From: Streptomyces sp. yr375
GTDB taxonomy: Bacteria; Actinomycetota; Actinomycetes; Streptomycetales; Streptomycetaceae
Reading direction: 5' to 3'
Assembly: GCF_900110755.1 (NCBI RefSeq)
Contig: NZ_FOFF01000007.1
Coordinates: 1-64,000 of the forward strand
DNA length: 64,000 nucleotides
Shown: positions 34,349-42,117 of the stretch, in pieces
Numbering within the stretch: position 1 is the stretch's first letter
How the letters are laid out: each line of letters starts with the position of its first letter
Notes under the pieces: generated by a model
What the model was told of the DNA's origin: nothing
The model's input: only the letters and a program-made list of their open reading frames with translations
Databases searched by the model: none
Translations under genes and position numbers: made by a program

Positions 34349-35836
34349 TCAGGCGCTCTGTGCCTCGTCCTGCTGGGGGACGTTCACCGTGCGAGCGTAC
34401 GTGCCTCGGGCCAGGCGTTGCAGGCGGCCCGACTTGACCAGGGCGGACAGGACGTTGCTGATCGTCTTCGAGGGGTCGCCGTAGACGCCGGGCGGGAGTG
34501 CGCGCAGGACGTCGCGGGCGGAGAAGGGGCCGGGGAAGGTCGCCGCGACCGTTTCCACGGCGGATCGGATGCTGGGGGTGGCGGGGGGTGGGGGGAGGGG
34601 GGTGCCCGTTCCGATGCCCATGCCCGTTCCGGTGCTCGTCCCCGTGCCTGCGGGTCCGTGGGGGGTGGTCGGGTGGGGGAGGCGGGCGCGGATGCCCTGT
34701 AGTGCGGTGCGGATCGGCTCCAGGTGGACCTCGTCGGCGTCCGAGGTCGCGGCCAGCATCGTCGTCACCTTCTCGATGTTGGCGAGGGAGGAGGCGAGTT
34801 CGTGGAGGAGGGGTTCGAGGAAGTCGCGGCGTAGGGCTGTCACCGGGTCGGTGGTGGCGAGTTCGATGGAGACCGAACCCGTCAGGGTGCGTAGGGGGTT
34901 GGTGGGGGTGGGGGTGGCGGCTGTGACGGCCGTGGATGCCGTGGTTGCTTCGGTGGGGGCGTGGGGGGCCTGGTCGGCGTTCGGGGTCAGTGCCTCTACC
35001 GCCTTGCGGGCGGTGCGGAGGTTGTCCGGTAGTTCCGGGGCGATGTCGCCGCCGGGCACGCTTGCCAGCATCGTGGCCAACTGCTCCAGGCTGTCGAGCG
35101 TGGGCAGGGCGGAGCGGATCAACGGGGCCAGCAGAGCCTGTCGTACGGCCTGGGCGGGATCGTCGTACGAGAAGGCGATCCGCTGCCCGGACTCGGCCGC
35201 TGCCATGTCCTCGCTCCTGCTTTCCGGGTGTGCGTGGGGGTGGGGGTGAGAGTTTCTGTGCGTGGGCTGTGGGGTGGTGTGCTCGTGCAACTCGCGACGT
35301 AGCGTGGCCAGTTGTTCCTGGCGGGCGTCGAACGCGTCCAGTGTCCGCTCCAGTTCGGGCAGGCCTCGCTCGGCGGCGTGGCGGGCGGCCGCGTCGGTCG
35401 TACGGGAGCGTAGGCGGAGCAGGCGGCGGGAGGTGTCGCCGGTGCCGGGGACTTCTGTCGCGTGGGTGGGCAGGTTGCCGTTCGGGTCGCCGACGGCGAG
35501 TGCGCGGCGGATCCAGCGGCGGTCTTCCGGGGTGGTCGCGGCCGCGTAGCCGTAGGGCTCGGCGTGGGCGACGGCGTCCTGGAGGCATTCCGCCCAGAGC
35601 GGGCAGGACGCGCACAGGTCGCGGGCGGTGCGTAGCAGGACCAGGTGCTGGTGGCGCTGTTCCGGCGAGGCGTCCGGGATGTCCGAGGTGTCCGTCGACG
35701 TCTCCAGGAGTGGGTGCTGGAAGACGTCCGGTCGGCGCTGGCAGGGCAGGGCGGCCTCCGGTATGTGGGCTCCCGGCCCCCGTACCGGTCCGCGCGTCGG
35801 CCGCGCGTGCAGCACCGTATGGCTGGCCATACGCAT
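34349..35836 (-). CDS. WhiB-like Fe-S domain fused to a long C-terminal region with wHTH-like end
   Basis: This 495-aa protein has four cysteines arranged as in Wbl proteins, C32, C75, C78 and C84 (LCASCPLWAEC), followed by PYGYAAATTPEDRRWIRR in place of the G-[VI]-W-G-G turn. Typical Wbl proteins are 80-130 aa; here about 400 residues follow. They include two similar blocks (AVRQALLAPLIRSALPTLD and ALRRDFLEPLLHELASSL) and a winged-helix-like end (DVLRALPPGVYGDPSKTISN). It may sense redox or NO and regulate the locus. ATG 35836 has GGGGGA 8 nt upstream. Confidence 0.7.
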   Translation of the reverse strand: MRMASHTVLHARPTRGPVRGPGAHIPEAALPCQRRPDVFQHPLLETSTDTSDIPDASPEQRHQHLVLLRTARDLCASCPLWAECLQDAVAHAEPYGYAAATTPEDRRWIRRALAVGDPNGNLPTHATEVPGTGDTSRRLLRLRSRTTDAAARHAAERGLPELERTLDAFDARQEQLATLRRELHEHTTPQPTHRNSHPHPHAHPESRSEDMAAAESGQRIAFSYDDPAQAVRQALLAPLIRSALPTLDSLEQLATMLASVPGGDIAPELPDNLRTARKAVEALTPNADQAPHAPTEATTASTAVTAATPTPTNPLRTLTGSVSIELATTDPVTALRRDFLEPLLHELASSLANIEKVTTMLAATSDADEVHLEPIRTALQGIRARLPHPTTPHGPAGTGTSTGTGMGIGTGTPLPPPPATPSIRSAVETVAATFPGPFSARDVLRALPPGVYGDPSKTISNVLSALVKSGRLQRLARGTYARTVNVPQQDEAQSA

Positions 35837-35963
35837 GTGTGTAGTCCCCCGTGGTGAAGCCTGATCGCAGGGGACTCTAGAACGACCCGTCAAGCCCGTG
35901 CAACGCATCTGCAAAGCATGTACCGATCTGGCACAGTGACGAGACGAAACGTTCACATGGGCC

Positions 35964-36677
35964 TCAACTGTCCGTCGGGTCAGTGGCTTTGCGGGGCCGT
36001 CGGCGGTCAAGTGCCGGGCGGAGACGGGCTGTCAGGCGGCTCATCACCGCTTTTACGCGGTCTCCGCGCAGCGCCAGGACGGTGATCACGCCGAGGAATC
36101 CGACCGGTACGCCCGCTTCCGGCAGGAACATCCCTACGACGGACGCGATGACGAGGATCACATCCGCGAGGACGACGGTGATGCCGCGGCGGCCGGGGTG
36201 GTTCTTCACCATCCATGCGCCGAGGAGGGCCATGCCGGTGAGAGCCCAGTAGCCGAACACCGCCTGTCCGCTGACGGCCGTGCCCGTGTTCCAGCGTGCC
36301 GCGTCGCCCGCGGCCGAGAGATAGCCGGTGAGGGCGGCGGTGACGGTCGTCGAGGCCAGGGCCAGCAGCAACTGGACGCGGTGGCGGAGCAGCCAGACGA
36401 CGAGGCCGAGGACGATCAGGGTCCCGACCGCGACGAAGGACGAGCCGCTCTGAGAGGCCAGGGTGAACAGGGTGTAGGCGGCAGCGATGCCGAAGACGAT
36501 GCGGGGGAGGAGCTTGACCGCCCAGGGGTCGTTCTTGTCCTGGTGGAGGAGGCGGCGGAGGCGGGGCGGTGTCGCGGCGGGAGTCTTTCCCGGCTTGCCG
36601 GGGCGGGACTTCGGGGCGTCGGTACCCGTGCTGGTGCTGGTGCTGGTGCTGGTGCTGGTGCGCGGGGTGCGGCTCAT
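35964..36677 (-). CDS. Polytopic membrane protein
   Basis: This 237-aa protein begins with a Ser/Thr repeat (MSRTPRTSTSTSTST) encoded by a 6-nt repeat, then a basic linker and about six hydrophobic helices. These include IVFGIAAAYTLFTLA, AVGTLIVLGLVVWLL and AGVPVGFLGVITVLAL. It ends with a basic cytoplasmic tail. I see no known family. It follows the 417-aa gene by 7 bp, so it belongs to the T4SS-like minus arm. Confidence 0.7.
   Translation of the reverse strand: MSRTPRTSTSTSTSTSTGTDAPKSRPGKPGKTPAATPPRLRRLLHQDKNDPWAVKLLPRIVFGIAAAYTLFTLASQSGSSFVAVGTLIVLGLVVWLLRHRVQLLLALASTTVTAALTGYLSAAGDAARWNTGTAVSGQAVFGYWALTGMALLGAWMVKNHPGRRGITVVLADVILVIASVVGMFLPEAGVPVGFLGVITVLALRGDRVKAVMSRLTARLRPALDRRRPRKATDPTDS
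36627..36660. repeat. Hexanucleotide microsatellite (GGTGCT)n
   Basis: About five perfect copies of GTGCTG/GGTGCT occur in tandem inside the start of the membrane-protein gene. They encode its Ser-Thr repeat. Six-base steps change length without shifting frame. Confidence 0.7.
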
Positions 36678-36684
36678 GGGTGGG

Positions 36685-37938
36685 TCACACTCCCATTCCG
36701 GGGTCGCGTGACTGCTCGGGAGCGGGCGGGGCCTGAGTGGGAGCCGCTGAAGTGTTGTTCCTGTCCAGCGTGGTGACCGGCTTCGGCTGCGGGGTGACGC
36801 CGGTCAGGAAGCCGTGGGTTCGCACGGTGGCTGCCTCCGATGCCGGGACGGTGGACGACTCGACCCGAGCCGGTGCCGTCCTGGCGTTCACCTCGACGCC
36901 CGGGAGGTACTGGCCGTGGGTGCTGACGGCGACGGGGAACGGCCTCGCCGGTGAGCCCTTTTCGGGGTTGCGGAGTTCGGCCGCCCACTGCTGGTCCTCG
37001 ACGCTGGGCAGCGTCACCTCGTGGTCCGGGCGCAGGACCTTGATCTCCTCGACGAGCTTCTCCACGTCGGCTGCGCGAGCGGGGCCGTCCATGGTCGCCA
37101 CGCGGGCGCAGACCTCCAGGACCGCGGCGCGTTGGGCCTCGGGGGTGGGGAGTGCCGCCAGTTGCTTCAGGTCGAGGTGGCCTGCCTTGGTCAGCGGCGT
37201 GTACTTGGGGTCCTTCTCGTCGTACGCGAACGTGTGGACCTGTGCGCGGACGGCCTGGGAGGTCAGCAACTCCTGTGTCTCCGGGGCGAGGTCCGCGTAC
37301 TTCTGCGTCGGCGCCGGATACATGAAGTTGATGATGTCGAGCTTGCCGTCCTGGCGGAGCTGGCGGGACTCCGTCTGGTAGGCGACGGTGTTCGGGTTGA
37401 GCTCGGCCATGAAGAAGAGGGCTTCGTTCTCCGTTTTGGCGGCGTACTTCTCGGAGAGGGCGCCCCAGGCGTCGTAGGCCAGGGTCGTACCCGCTTCCTT
37501 GTTCAGCCCCAGCGCGTTCTGGACCTGGGCATCCCACAGGTGGAGTTCGCCCAGCGTCTTTCCGCCGGGCGTGCCCTCCAGGTACCGCAGGGTGTCCGGC
37601 GTGATCGAGTTCTGAGCCTCTGTGTACGCGGCCGCCATGTGCATGCTGTAGAGCGCCTCCCCGGCTTTGGCGTCGATACCGGGGTGGTCTTCCAACTGGT
37701 AGGACCAGAAGGTCGACCTGGTGTCCGGGGTGGGAAGGTCGACGTCCTGGGCGAGCGCGAACTTCTTGACCCGTTCGCGGAGTTGCTCCCGGTACTCCTC
37801 GGGAGGCAGACCGTTGATGCCCTCACCCAGCCGCTTGGCGATCCGCTTGACCTGGGCCGGGGTCAGGGAGGCCTCGCCCTCCCGCTGGCGGCCGCGGGCG
37901 TCGTCGAGGACCTGGTCCGACACGTGTACCTGGATCAC
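36685..37938 (-). CDS. 417-aa protein of the T4SS-like locus, unknown
   Basis: The GTG at 37938 overlaps the preceding stop (GTGA) and opens MIQVHVSDQVLDDARGRQRE. The protein is soluble and mostly alpha-helical: KRIAKRLGEGINGLPPEEYR, YSMHMAAAYTEAQNSI and HLDLKQLAALPTPEAQRAAV. A proline-rich disordered end follows. There are no cysteine motifs, signal peptide or P-loop. No family is recognised. Translational coupling to the paralogue gene upstream suggests a complex. Confidence 0.7.
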   Translation of the reverse strand: MIQVHVSDQVLDDARGRQREGEASLTPAQVKRIAKRLGEGINGLPPEEYREQLRERVKKFALAQDVDLPTPDTRSTFWSYQLEDHPGIDAKAGEALYSMHMAAAYTEAQNSITPDTLRYLEGTPGGKTLGELHLWDAQVQNALGLNKEAGTTLAYDAWGALSEKYAAKTENEALFFMAELNPNTVAYQTESRQLRQDGKLDIINFMYPAPTQKYADLAPETQELLTSQAVRAQVHTFAYDEKDPKYTPLTKAGHLDLKQLAALPTPEAQRAAVLEVCARVATMDGPARAADVEKLVEEIKVLRPDHEVTLPSVEDQQWAAELRNPEKGSPARPFPVAVSTHGQYLPGVEVNARTAPARVESSTVPASEAATVRTHGFLTGVTPQPKPVTTLDRNNTSAAPTQAPPAPEQSRDPGMGV

Positions 37939-38543
37939 AGGTGCTCCGGGGGATAGCAGTCGACATTGATGCGCGCGCTGCGGTACCCGCCGGGTCCGAT
38001 GGCGGGTCCCAGGCTCACGGTCAGCACGGTGATGCGGCCCTCGGGGTCGCTCTCCCGCCACATCGCCATGCGGTAGGGGTCCATGTCCTCCAGACGGAGG
38101 TCGAGGGGCATGAGCCAGTGCCGCTCGTGCGGCGGTTCCGGGAAGGCGGGGTCGTCCCAGGAGCCGGCGAAGGCGGGTTCACCCAGCACGGGACGTGCGG
38201 CCGCCACGTACGAGGCCCATGTCCCGGCCGACTGTGCCAGGACCTCGTCGTTTTCGGACGGGTCCTGCGCCCACACCTCCCAGCTCGTCCAACTGAGCTG
38301 CTTGACCGGAGCCCAGCCCGCCTCGCGCACGGGGTAGAGCCCGAAATGCTGGCCCGTGACACTGCGCACCGTCAGCACCCGCTCGGCCGACGTCGGCTTC
38401 CAGCCGAACAGCGCGCACCAGTCGTCCAGGGCCTGGCCGGGGTTCGGCGGGCCCGCCCAGACGGCCGGCCAGTCCACGTGCTCAAGGCCCTTGAGTTCCT
38501 CGGCGAACTGCTCGGGGCTGCGCTCGATCTTGAGGGTCGTCAT
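37935..38543 (-). CDS. Tandem paralogue A, unknown soluble protein
   Basis: This 202-aa protein is related to its upstream neighbour. Shared positions include the opening ERSPEQFAEELKGLEHVDWPAVWAG versus DRTPDQLVAELERLIGVDWPTVWAG, the F/GW block (LFGWKPTSAERVLTV), GSWDDPAFPEPP versus GSWETPGFPELP, and a terminal beta block. Acidic, Trp-rich, no membrane segment. It may be a small adaptor. It is coupled to the 417-aa gene by a 4-base overlap. Confidence 0.7.
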   Translation of the reverse strand: MTTLKIERSPEQFAEELKGLEHVDWPAVWAGPPNPGQALDDWCALFGWKPTSAERVLTVRSVTGQHFGLYPVREAGWAPVKQLSWTSWEVWAQDPSENDEVLAQSAGTWASYVAAARPVLGEPAFAGSWDDPAFPEPPHERHWLMPLDLRLEDMDPYRMAMWRESDPEGRITVLTVSLGPAIGPGGYRSARINVDCYPPEHL

Positions 38544-38580
38544 CGCTCTTCACCTTCCTCGCGTTCCGCACGGCACCGGT

Positions 38581-39210
38581 TCATCCGCGCGGCGCCTGCC
38601 GTGGGGACTCCGCGGGGGAGGGGGCGTGACAGGCGAGTCCGATCCTCGCATCGGCCGGCACCGGGCCACGTCGGGTACTCGCGCCGAGCGTCATCCTGAG
38701 CTCGAAGACCGGTGCCTGCGGCACCCGGAACCGCCACACCGCGACGCCGTGCGGGTCCCGGTGCTGTGCGCGCCACTCCGCTCCCGGCCGTGTTCCCGGG
38801 CCCGGCAGTTCCGGGAAGCCGGGTGTCTCCCAGGAGCCGTTCCAGGTCGGGTTTCCCAGCAGGCCGCGCAGGGCGGTCAGACAGGCGGACCAGTGGGCTT
38901 CCGCCAGGGCCGTGACGTGTGCGTTCTCCCCCGTGTCCAGGGCCCGGGCCGACCACACCGTGTGGTCGACGCGGGCCACCGGGGCGCCGAGGGCGGCGGA
39001 GGCGAGGTGCAGACGGCCGCCCAGAGCCGTACGGACGCGCAGACCGCCCTGGAACCACAGCGGCCGCCAGCCGAACCCCGCCAACCAGAGTTCGCGTCGT
39101 TCCTCGTCCTCCGGTACGCCCGCCCACACCGTGGGCCAGTCCACGCCGATGAGCCGCTCCAGTTCCGCGACCAGTTGGTCGGGGGTGCGGTCGGCGGTCA
39201 GGGCGGGCAT
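38581..39210 (-). CDS. Tandem paralogue B, unknown soluble protein
   Basis: This 209-aa protein begins MPALTADRTPDQLVAELERL. It matches paralogue A over its whole length with the same motif order (VDWPTVWAG, GFGWRPLWFQ, GNPTWNGSWETPGFPELPGP). It lies 37 bp upstream of paralogue A and 39 bp after the TrbL-like gene. The pair arose by tandem duplication and has diverged widely, which suggests distinct partners within one apparatus. Confidence 0.7.
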   Translation of the reverse strand: MPALTADRTPDQLVAELERLIGVDWPTVWAGVPEDEERRELWLAGFGWRPLWFQGGLRVRTALGGRLHLASAALGAPVARVDHTVWSARALDTGENAHVTALAEAHWSACLTALRGLLGNPTWNGSWETPGFPELPGPGTRPGAEWRAQHRDPHGVAVWRFRVPQAPVFELRMTLGASTRRGPVPADARIGLACHAPSPAESPRQAPRG

Positions 39211-39249
39211 GGGGTGGCTCCTTGGCGGGGGAGGGGCGGGTGGTTGGTG

Positions 39250-41439
39250 TTAGACGCGGCCGCTGGGGCCGCGTGGGTCCCGGGGCGGCTGCGGGGCCGC
39301 GGGCGGCTGCGGCTGCGGCGGTGCGGGACGGGGGGCCGGTGGCTGGGCCTGCGGCTGCGGCTGCCTGGGGACGGAGGCCGGAGTCGGGGCTGGTGCCGGG
39401 GTCGGGGCCGGGCGGGGCTCGGACGGGGGTGCCGGCTGCGGGGGCGTCTGGCCGGTGCCGCCGCTGACCCGGCCGCCGCGCTTCGGGACGGCGGGCGCCT
39501 GCGGCTCCGGTGCCGGCCGTGCCTCGAGCTCCTCGCGGCTCTGCTCGTACTTCTTGCGCGTCGCGTCCGCCGCCCGGTGCTGGGACTTGCGCTGCTCGCG
39601 CTTGGACTGACCGACCCAGCCCCACTGCTGCATCTTCTCGCGCCCCTTGCCGCCGGCGATGACCCTGTCCGCCGTCCAGGCGACGCCCTTGGCGCCGCTG
39701 CTCGCGACGCGGCCCGAGGTCTTGGCCGTGGAGGCGGCGAGACCCGGTGCCGCCGCGGTCACCTTGCCGGCGGCGTCCCGGATGCCGAGCACGTCCTCGC
39801 CGCCCGCGACCTGCGGCGTGAAGTTCCCGCCGAGGAGCTTCTTCAGCATCATCACGATGGCGATGGTGACCAGGAGCAGCATGAGCAACTGGGTGCCGAG
39901 GGCGACCTTGGCCGGCAGGATCATCTGGTAGAGCACCAGCAGCACGGTCAGGATCACACCGAAGCCGGCGCGCAGTACGAAGCTGTGGATGAACGTCTCC
40001 AGCCAGCTCTTCAGCATCTTCTGCTGGGAGGGGTGGATGCCGATCGTGGCCACCAGCGGCAGCAGGATGACCAGGATCAGGGTGACCGCGTGCCACAGCA
40101 GGGTCAGGGCGCTGAGGACGATGACCATCAGACCGACGATGAGCGCGGCGATGATGGAGTAGAAGGCGAGCCCCACCCGGTTGCCGGCGTTCTTGCCCGC
40201 CCAGTCGTCGAAGGCGACCGGATAGATGTTCATGTCCTTGACGTCGTCGTCGTCACCCTTGTCCTTGCCGCCCGCGATGTCCTGGCGGATGGGGACCCAC
40301 TTGTCCTCGAACTTGTTGAGGTCGGGTCCGTCCTTGTTGGTCCTGGACTGGGCCACGAGCTGGATCACCCGCAGGTCCTCGCAGCGGGCCCCCTTGCCCC
40401 AGTCGCACGTCTTGTTCTTGTCGGCGGGGATGCAGACGCCGTTCCTGACCTCGCCGCCGCCCTTGTCCGGCTTCTTGAAGATGCAGTTCTTGCCCGGGTC
40501 CCCGAACTGTCCCAGCGCCCAGGGCCGGAAGACGAGCGTGTCGTACATGGCGCAACTGGAGATGCGCAGACCGCGGTTGTACTCGCCCTTGTCCAGGTCG
40601 CACGGTGACTGCGTCTCCCCGGACACACCGGCGAGGACGGTCTCCGTCAGGGCCGAGTTGGCCCGGGCTATGTAGGAGTCGGCGGTGCTCACGAACTTGT
40701 CGTAGTTGCCGCCCGTCAGGAACGCCGTGACGGCGACGATCGTCAGGGCCGACCACGAGATGCCCGCCCACACCTCGCGCATGTCGCCCTTGCGCCACTT
40801 GGTGAACACCCACAGGCCGACCAGCACGATCATGACCGGTACGGCCGGACGCAGCACGTTCTCCTTCAGCGTCGTCACGACGCTGTCGCGGCCCTCGTAG
40901 AGGCCGGCGAGGGGGCTGGGGTTGGAGGCGGACTCCTTGATGGAGATCGCGGCCCGGGTCAGGATCTTGGTGCCGTTGAAGATGGAGTCGGCGATGCCGT
41001 TGTTGACGTAGGACATCACCGAGCAGTCGTCGGCGCCGCTGCCCAGGTTGCCGTTGTCCTCGGAGGCGTCGCCGCGGCCTTTGAAGGTCTGGGACCAGTT
41101 CATGCCGCGCATGCCGTCGAGTTCGTACATCGTGTACTTGTCGGCGCTCTTCGGCATGTTCACCGCGCCGGTCGTCGTCCCGGAGTCGTCCAGGAGCGTC
41201 GTCGCCTGCTTGGTGTCCTTGTCCCACTGGATCACCGCGGCGAACATGGACTCGCCGTTGTTGCCCGGCGTGTCCATCTGGTAGCTGTCGTCGCCGGTGA
41301 AGTCGCAGGAGAAGCCCGCGTACGCCGGGGTCGGCATGGCCAGCGTGAGGGCCGTCAGGGTCAGCGCCACGAAGAGGAGGGCGCGGACGGCTGTGCCTGC
41401 CCTGGTGAGGGCTTGGCGCAGCGCTGTGCGCGAGGGCAT
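39250..41439 (-). CDS. VirB6/TrbL-like polytopic membrane protein
   Basis: This 729-aa protein has a signal peptide (cleavage near PAYA), an extracellular Cys-containing domain and about eight hydrophobic helices. These include VPVMIVLVGLWVFTKW, ISWSALTIVAVTAFLTG, FYSIIAALIVGLMVIVLSAL and GVILTVLLVLYQMI. A long P/Q-rich cytoplasmic tail follows. This is the layout of TrbL/VirB6 channel proteins of Gram-positive type IV systems. The extracellular loop holds several Cys (SPCDLDKGEY, KNCIFKKPDK, KTCDWGKGARCEDL) that could form disulphides. It lies between the lipoprotein and paralogue genes. Confidence 0.75.
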   Translation of the reverse strand: MPSRTALRQALTRAGTAVRALLFVALTLTALTLAMPTPAYAGFSCDFTGDDSYQMDTPGNNGESMFAAVIQWDKDTKQATTLLDDSGTTTGAVNMPKSADKYTMYELDGMRGMNWSQTFKGRGDASEDNGNLGSGADDCSVMSYVNNGIADSIFNGTKILTRAAISIKESASNPSPLAGLYEGRDSVVTTLKENVLRPAVPVMIVLVGLWVFTKWRKGDMREVWAGISWSALTIVAVTAFLTGGNYDKFVSTADSYIARANSALTETVLAGVSGETQSPCDLDKGEYNRGLRISSCAMYDTLVFRPWALGQFGDPGKNCIFKKPDKGGGEVRNGVCIPADKNKTCDWGKGARCEDLRVIQLVAQSRTNKDGPDLNKFEDKWVPIRQDIAGGKDKGDDDDVKDMNIYPVAFDDWAGKNAGNRVGLAFYSIIAALIVGLMVIVLSALTLLWHAVTLILVILLPLVATIGIHPSQQKMLKSWLETFIHSFVLRAGFGVILTVLLVLYQMILPAKVALGTQLLMLLLVTIAIVMMLKKLLGGNFTPQVAGGEDVLGIRDAAGKVTAAAPGLAASTAKTSGRVASSGAKGVAWTADRVIAGGKGREKMQQWGWVGQSKREQRKSQHRAADATRKKYEQSREELEARPAPEPQAPAVPKRGGRVSGGTGQTPPQPAPPSEPRPAPTPAPAPTPASVPRQPQPQAQPPAPRPAPPQPQPPAAPQPPRDPRGPSGRV

Positions 41440-41491
41440 CTGTAGTCCTTCGGGGGACGCGGGGCGGGATGGGGGAAGGTCGGGGCTCGGG

Positions 41492-42085
41492 TCAGCCAGG
41501 GAAGTAGTCGCTCAGCACGCAGCCGTCCACTGCCGCCGGCTCCTTCGTGAAGCCGCTCGGCACGGAGAAGTCCGCGTCGCAGGTGAGGAATTTGAGGCCG
41601 GACTTCTGCAGGGCCTGGCGGGCTGTGTCGCCCACCGGGACGACCGCGAAGTCCTGGCCGACCAGGAACTCGGAACCGTCCTTCTTGACGGCGGTCTGGA
41701 ACTTCTCCATGTCCTGGACGGAGAGCAACGCGATGGGGTGGCGGGACTCGTCCCTGCAGACGCCGCGTTCCTTGATGCCCCAGGATGGGTCCGCCGCCTC
41801 GTCCGCACCCCAGGCGCTGTTGTCGGCATCGTGGTTGGCGTCGTAGTCGCTGCCCGTCGCCAGGTCCAGGCACGGGGTGTACTTGTTCAGGTAGTACGCG
41901 ATGGAGGCCATGTCCGACGCCTTGGGCAGGCCGCTGCCCGTGGTCTGCCCGGTGCTGTCGGCCGAGGCGGAGCTCTTGTCGCCGCCTCCGGCGCTCTTGC
42001 CGTCGCCGTCGTCGCCTCCGCACCCCGCCGCCCCCGTCAACGCGACGAGGGTGGCGCCGATCGCGAGCGCTCGCTTGATTCGCAT
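41492..42085 (-). CDS. Lipoprotein of the T4SS-like locus
   Basis: This 197-aa protein has a lipoprotein signal peptide ending LTGAAGC (Cys21), a Gly/Ser/Asp linker and a folded domain with four Cys (TPCLDL, RGVCRDES, LTCDADF, DGCVLSDY), probably disulphide bonded. It is co-oriented between virB4-like and trbL-like genes with gaps of about 30-50 bp. A VirB7-like stabilising or surface role is possible; no family is recognised. Confidence 0.75.
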   Translation of the reverse strand: MRIKRALAIGATLVALTGAAGCGGDDGDGKSAGGGDKSSASADSTGQTTGSGLPKASDMASIAYYLNKYTPCLDLATGSDYDANHDADNSAWGADEAADPSWGIKERGVCRDESRHPIALLSVQDMEKFQTAVKKDGSEFLVGQDFAVVPVGDTARQALQKSGLKFLTCDADFSVPSGFTKEPAAVDGCVLSDYFPG

Positions 42086-42117
42086 GTGTCCGTCCTCAGT
42101 GCTGGTGGGGGGTGGCG

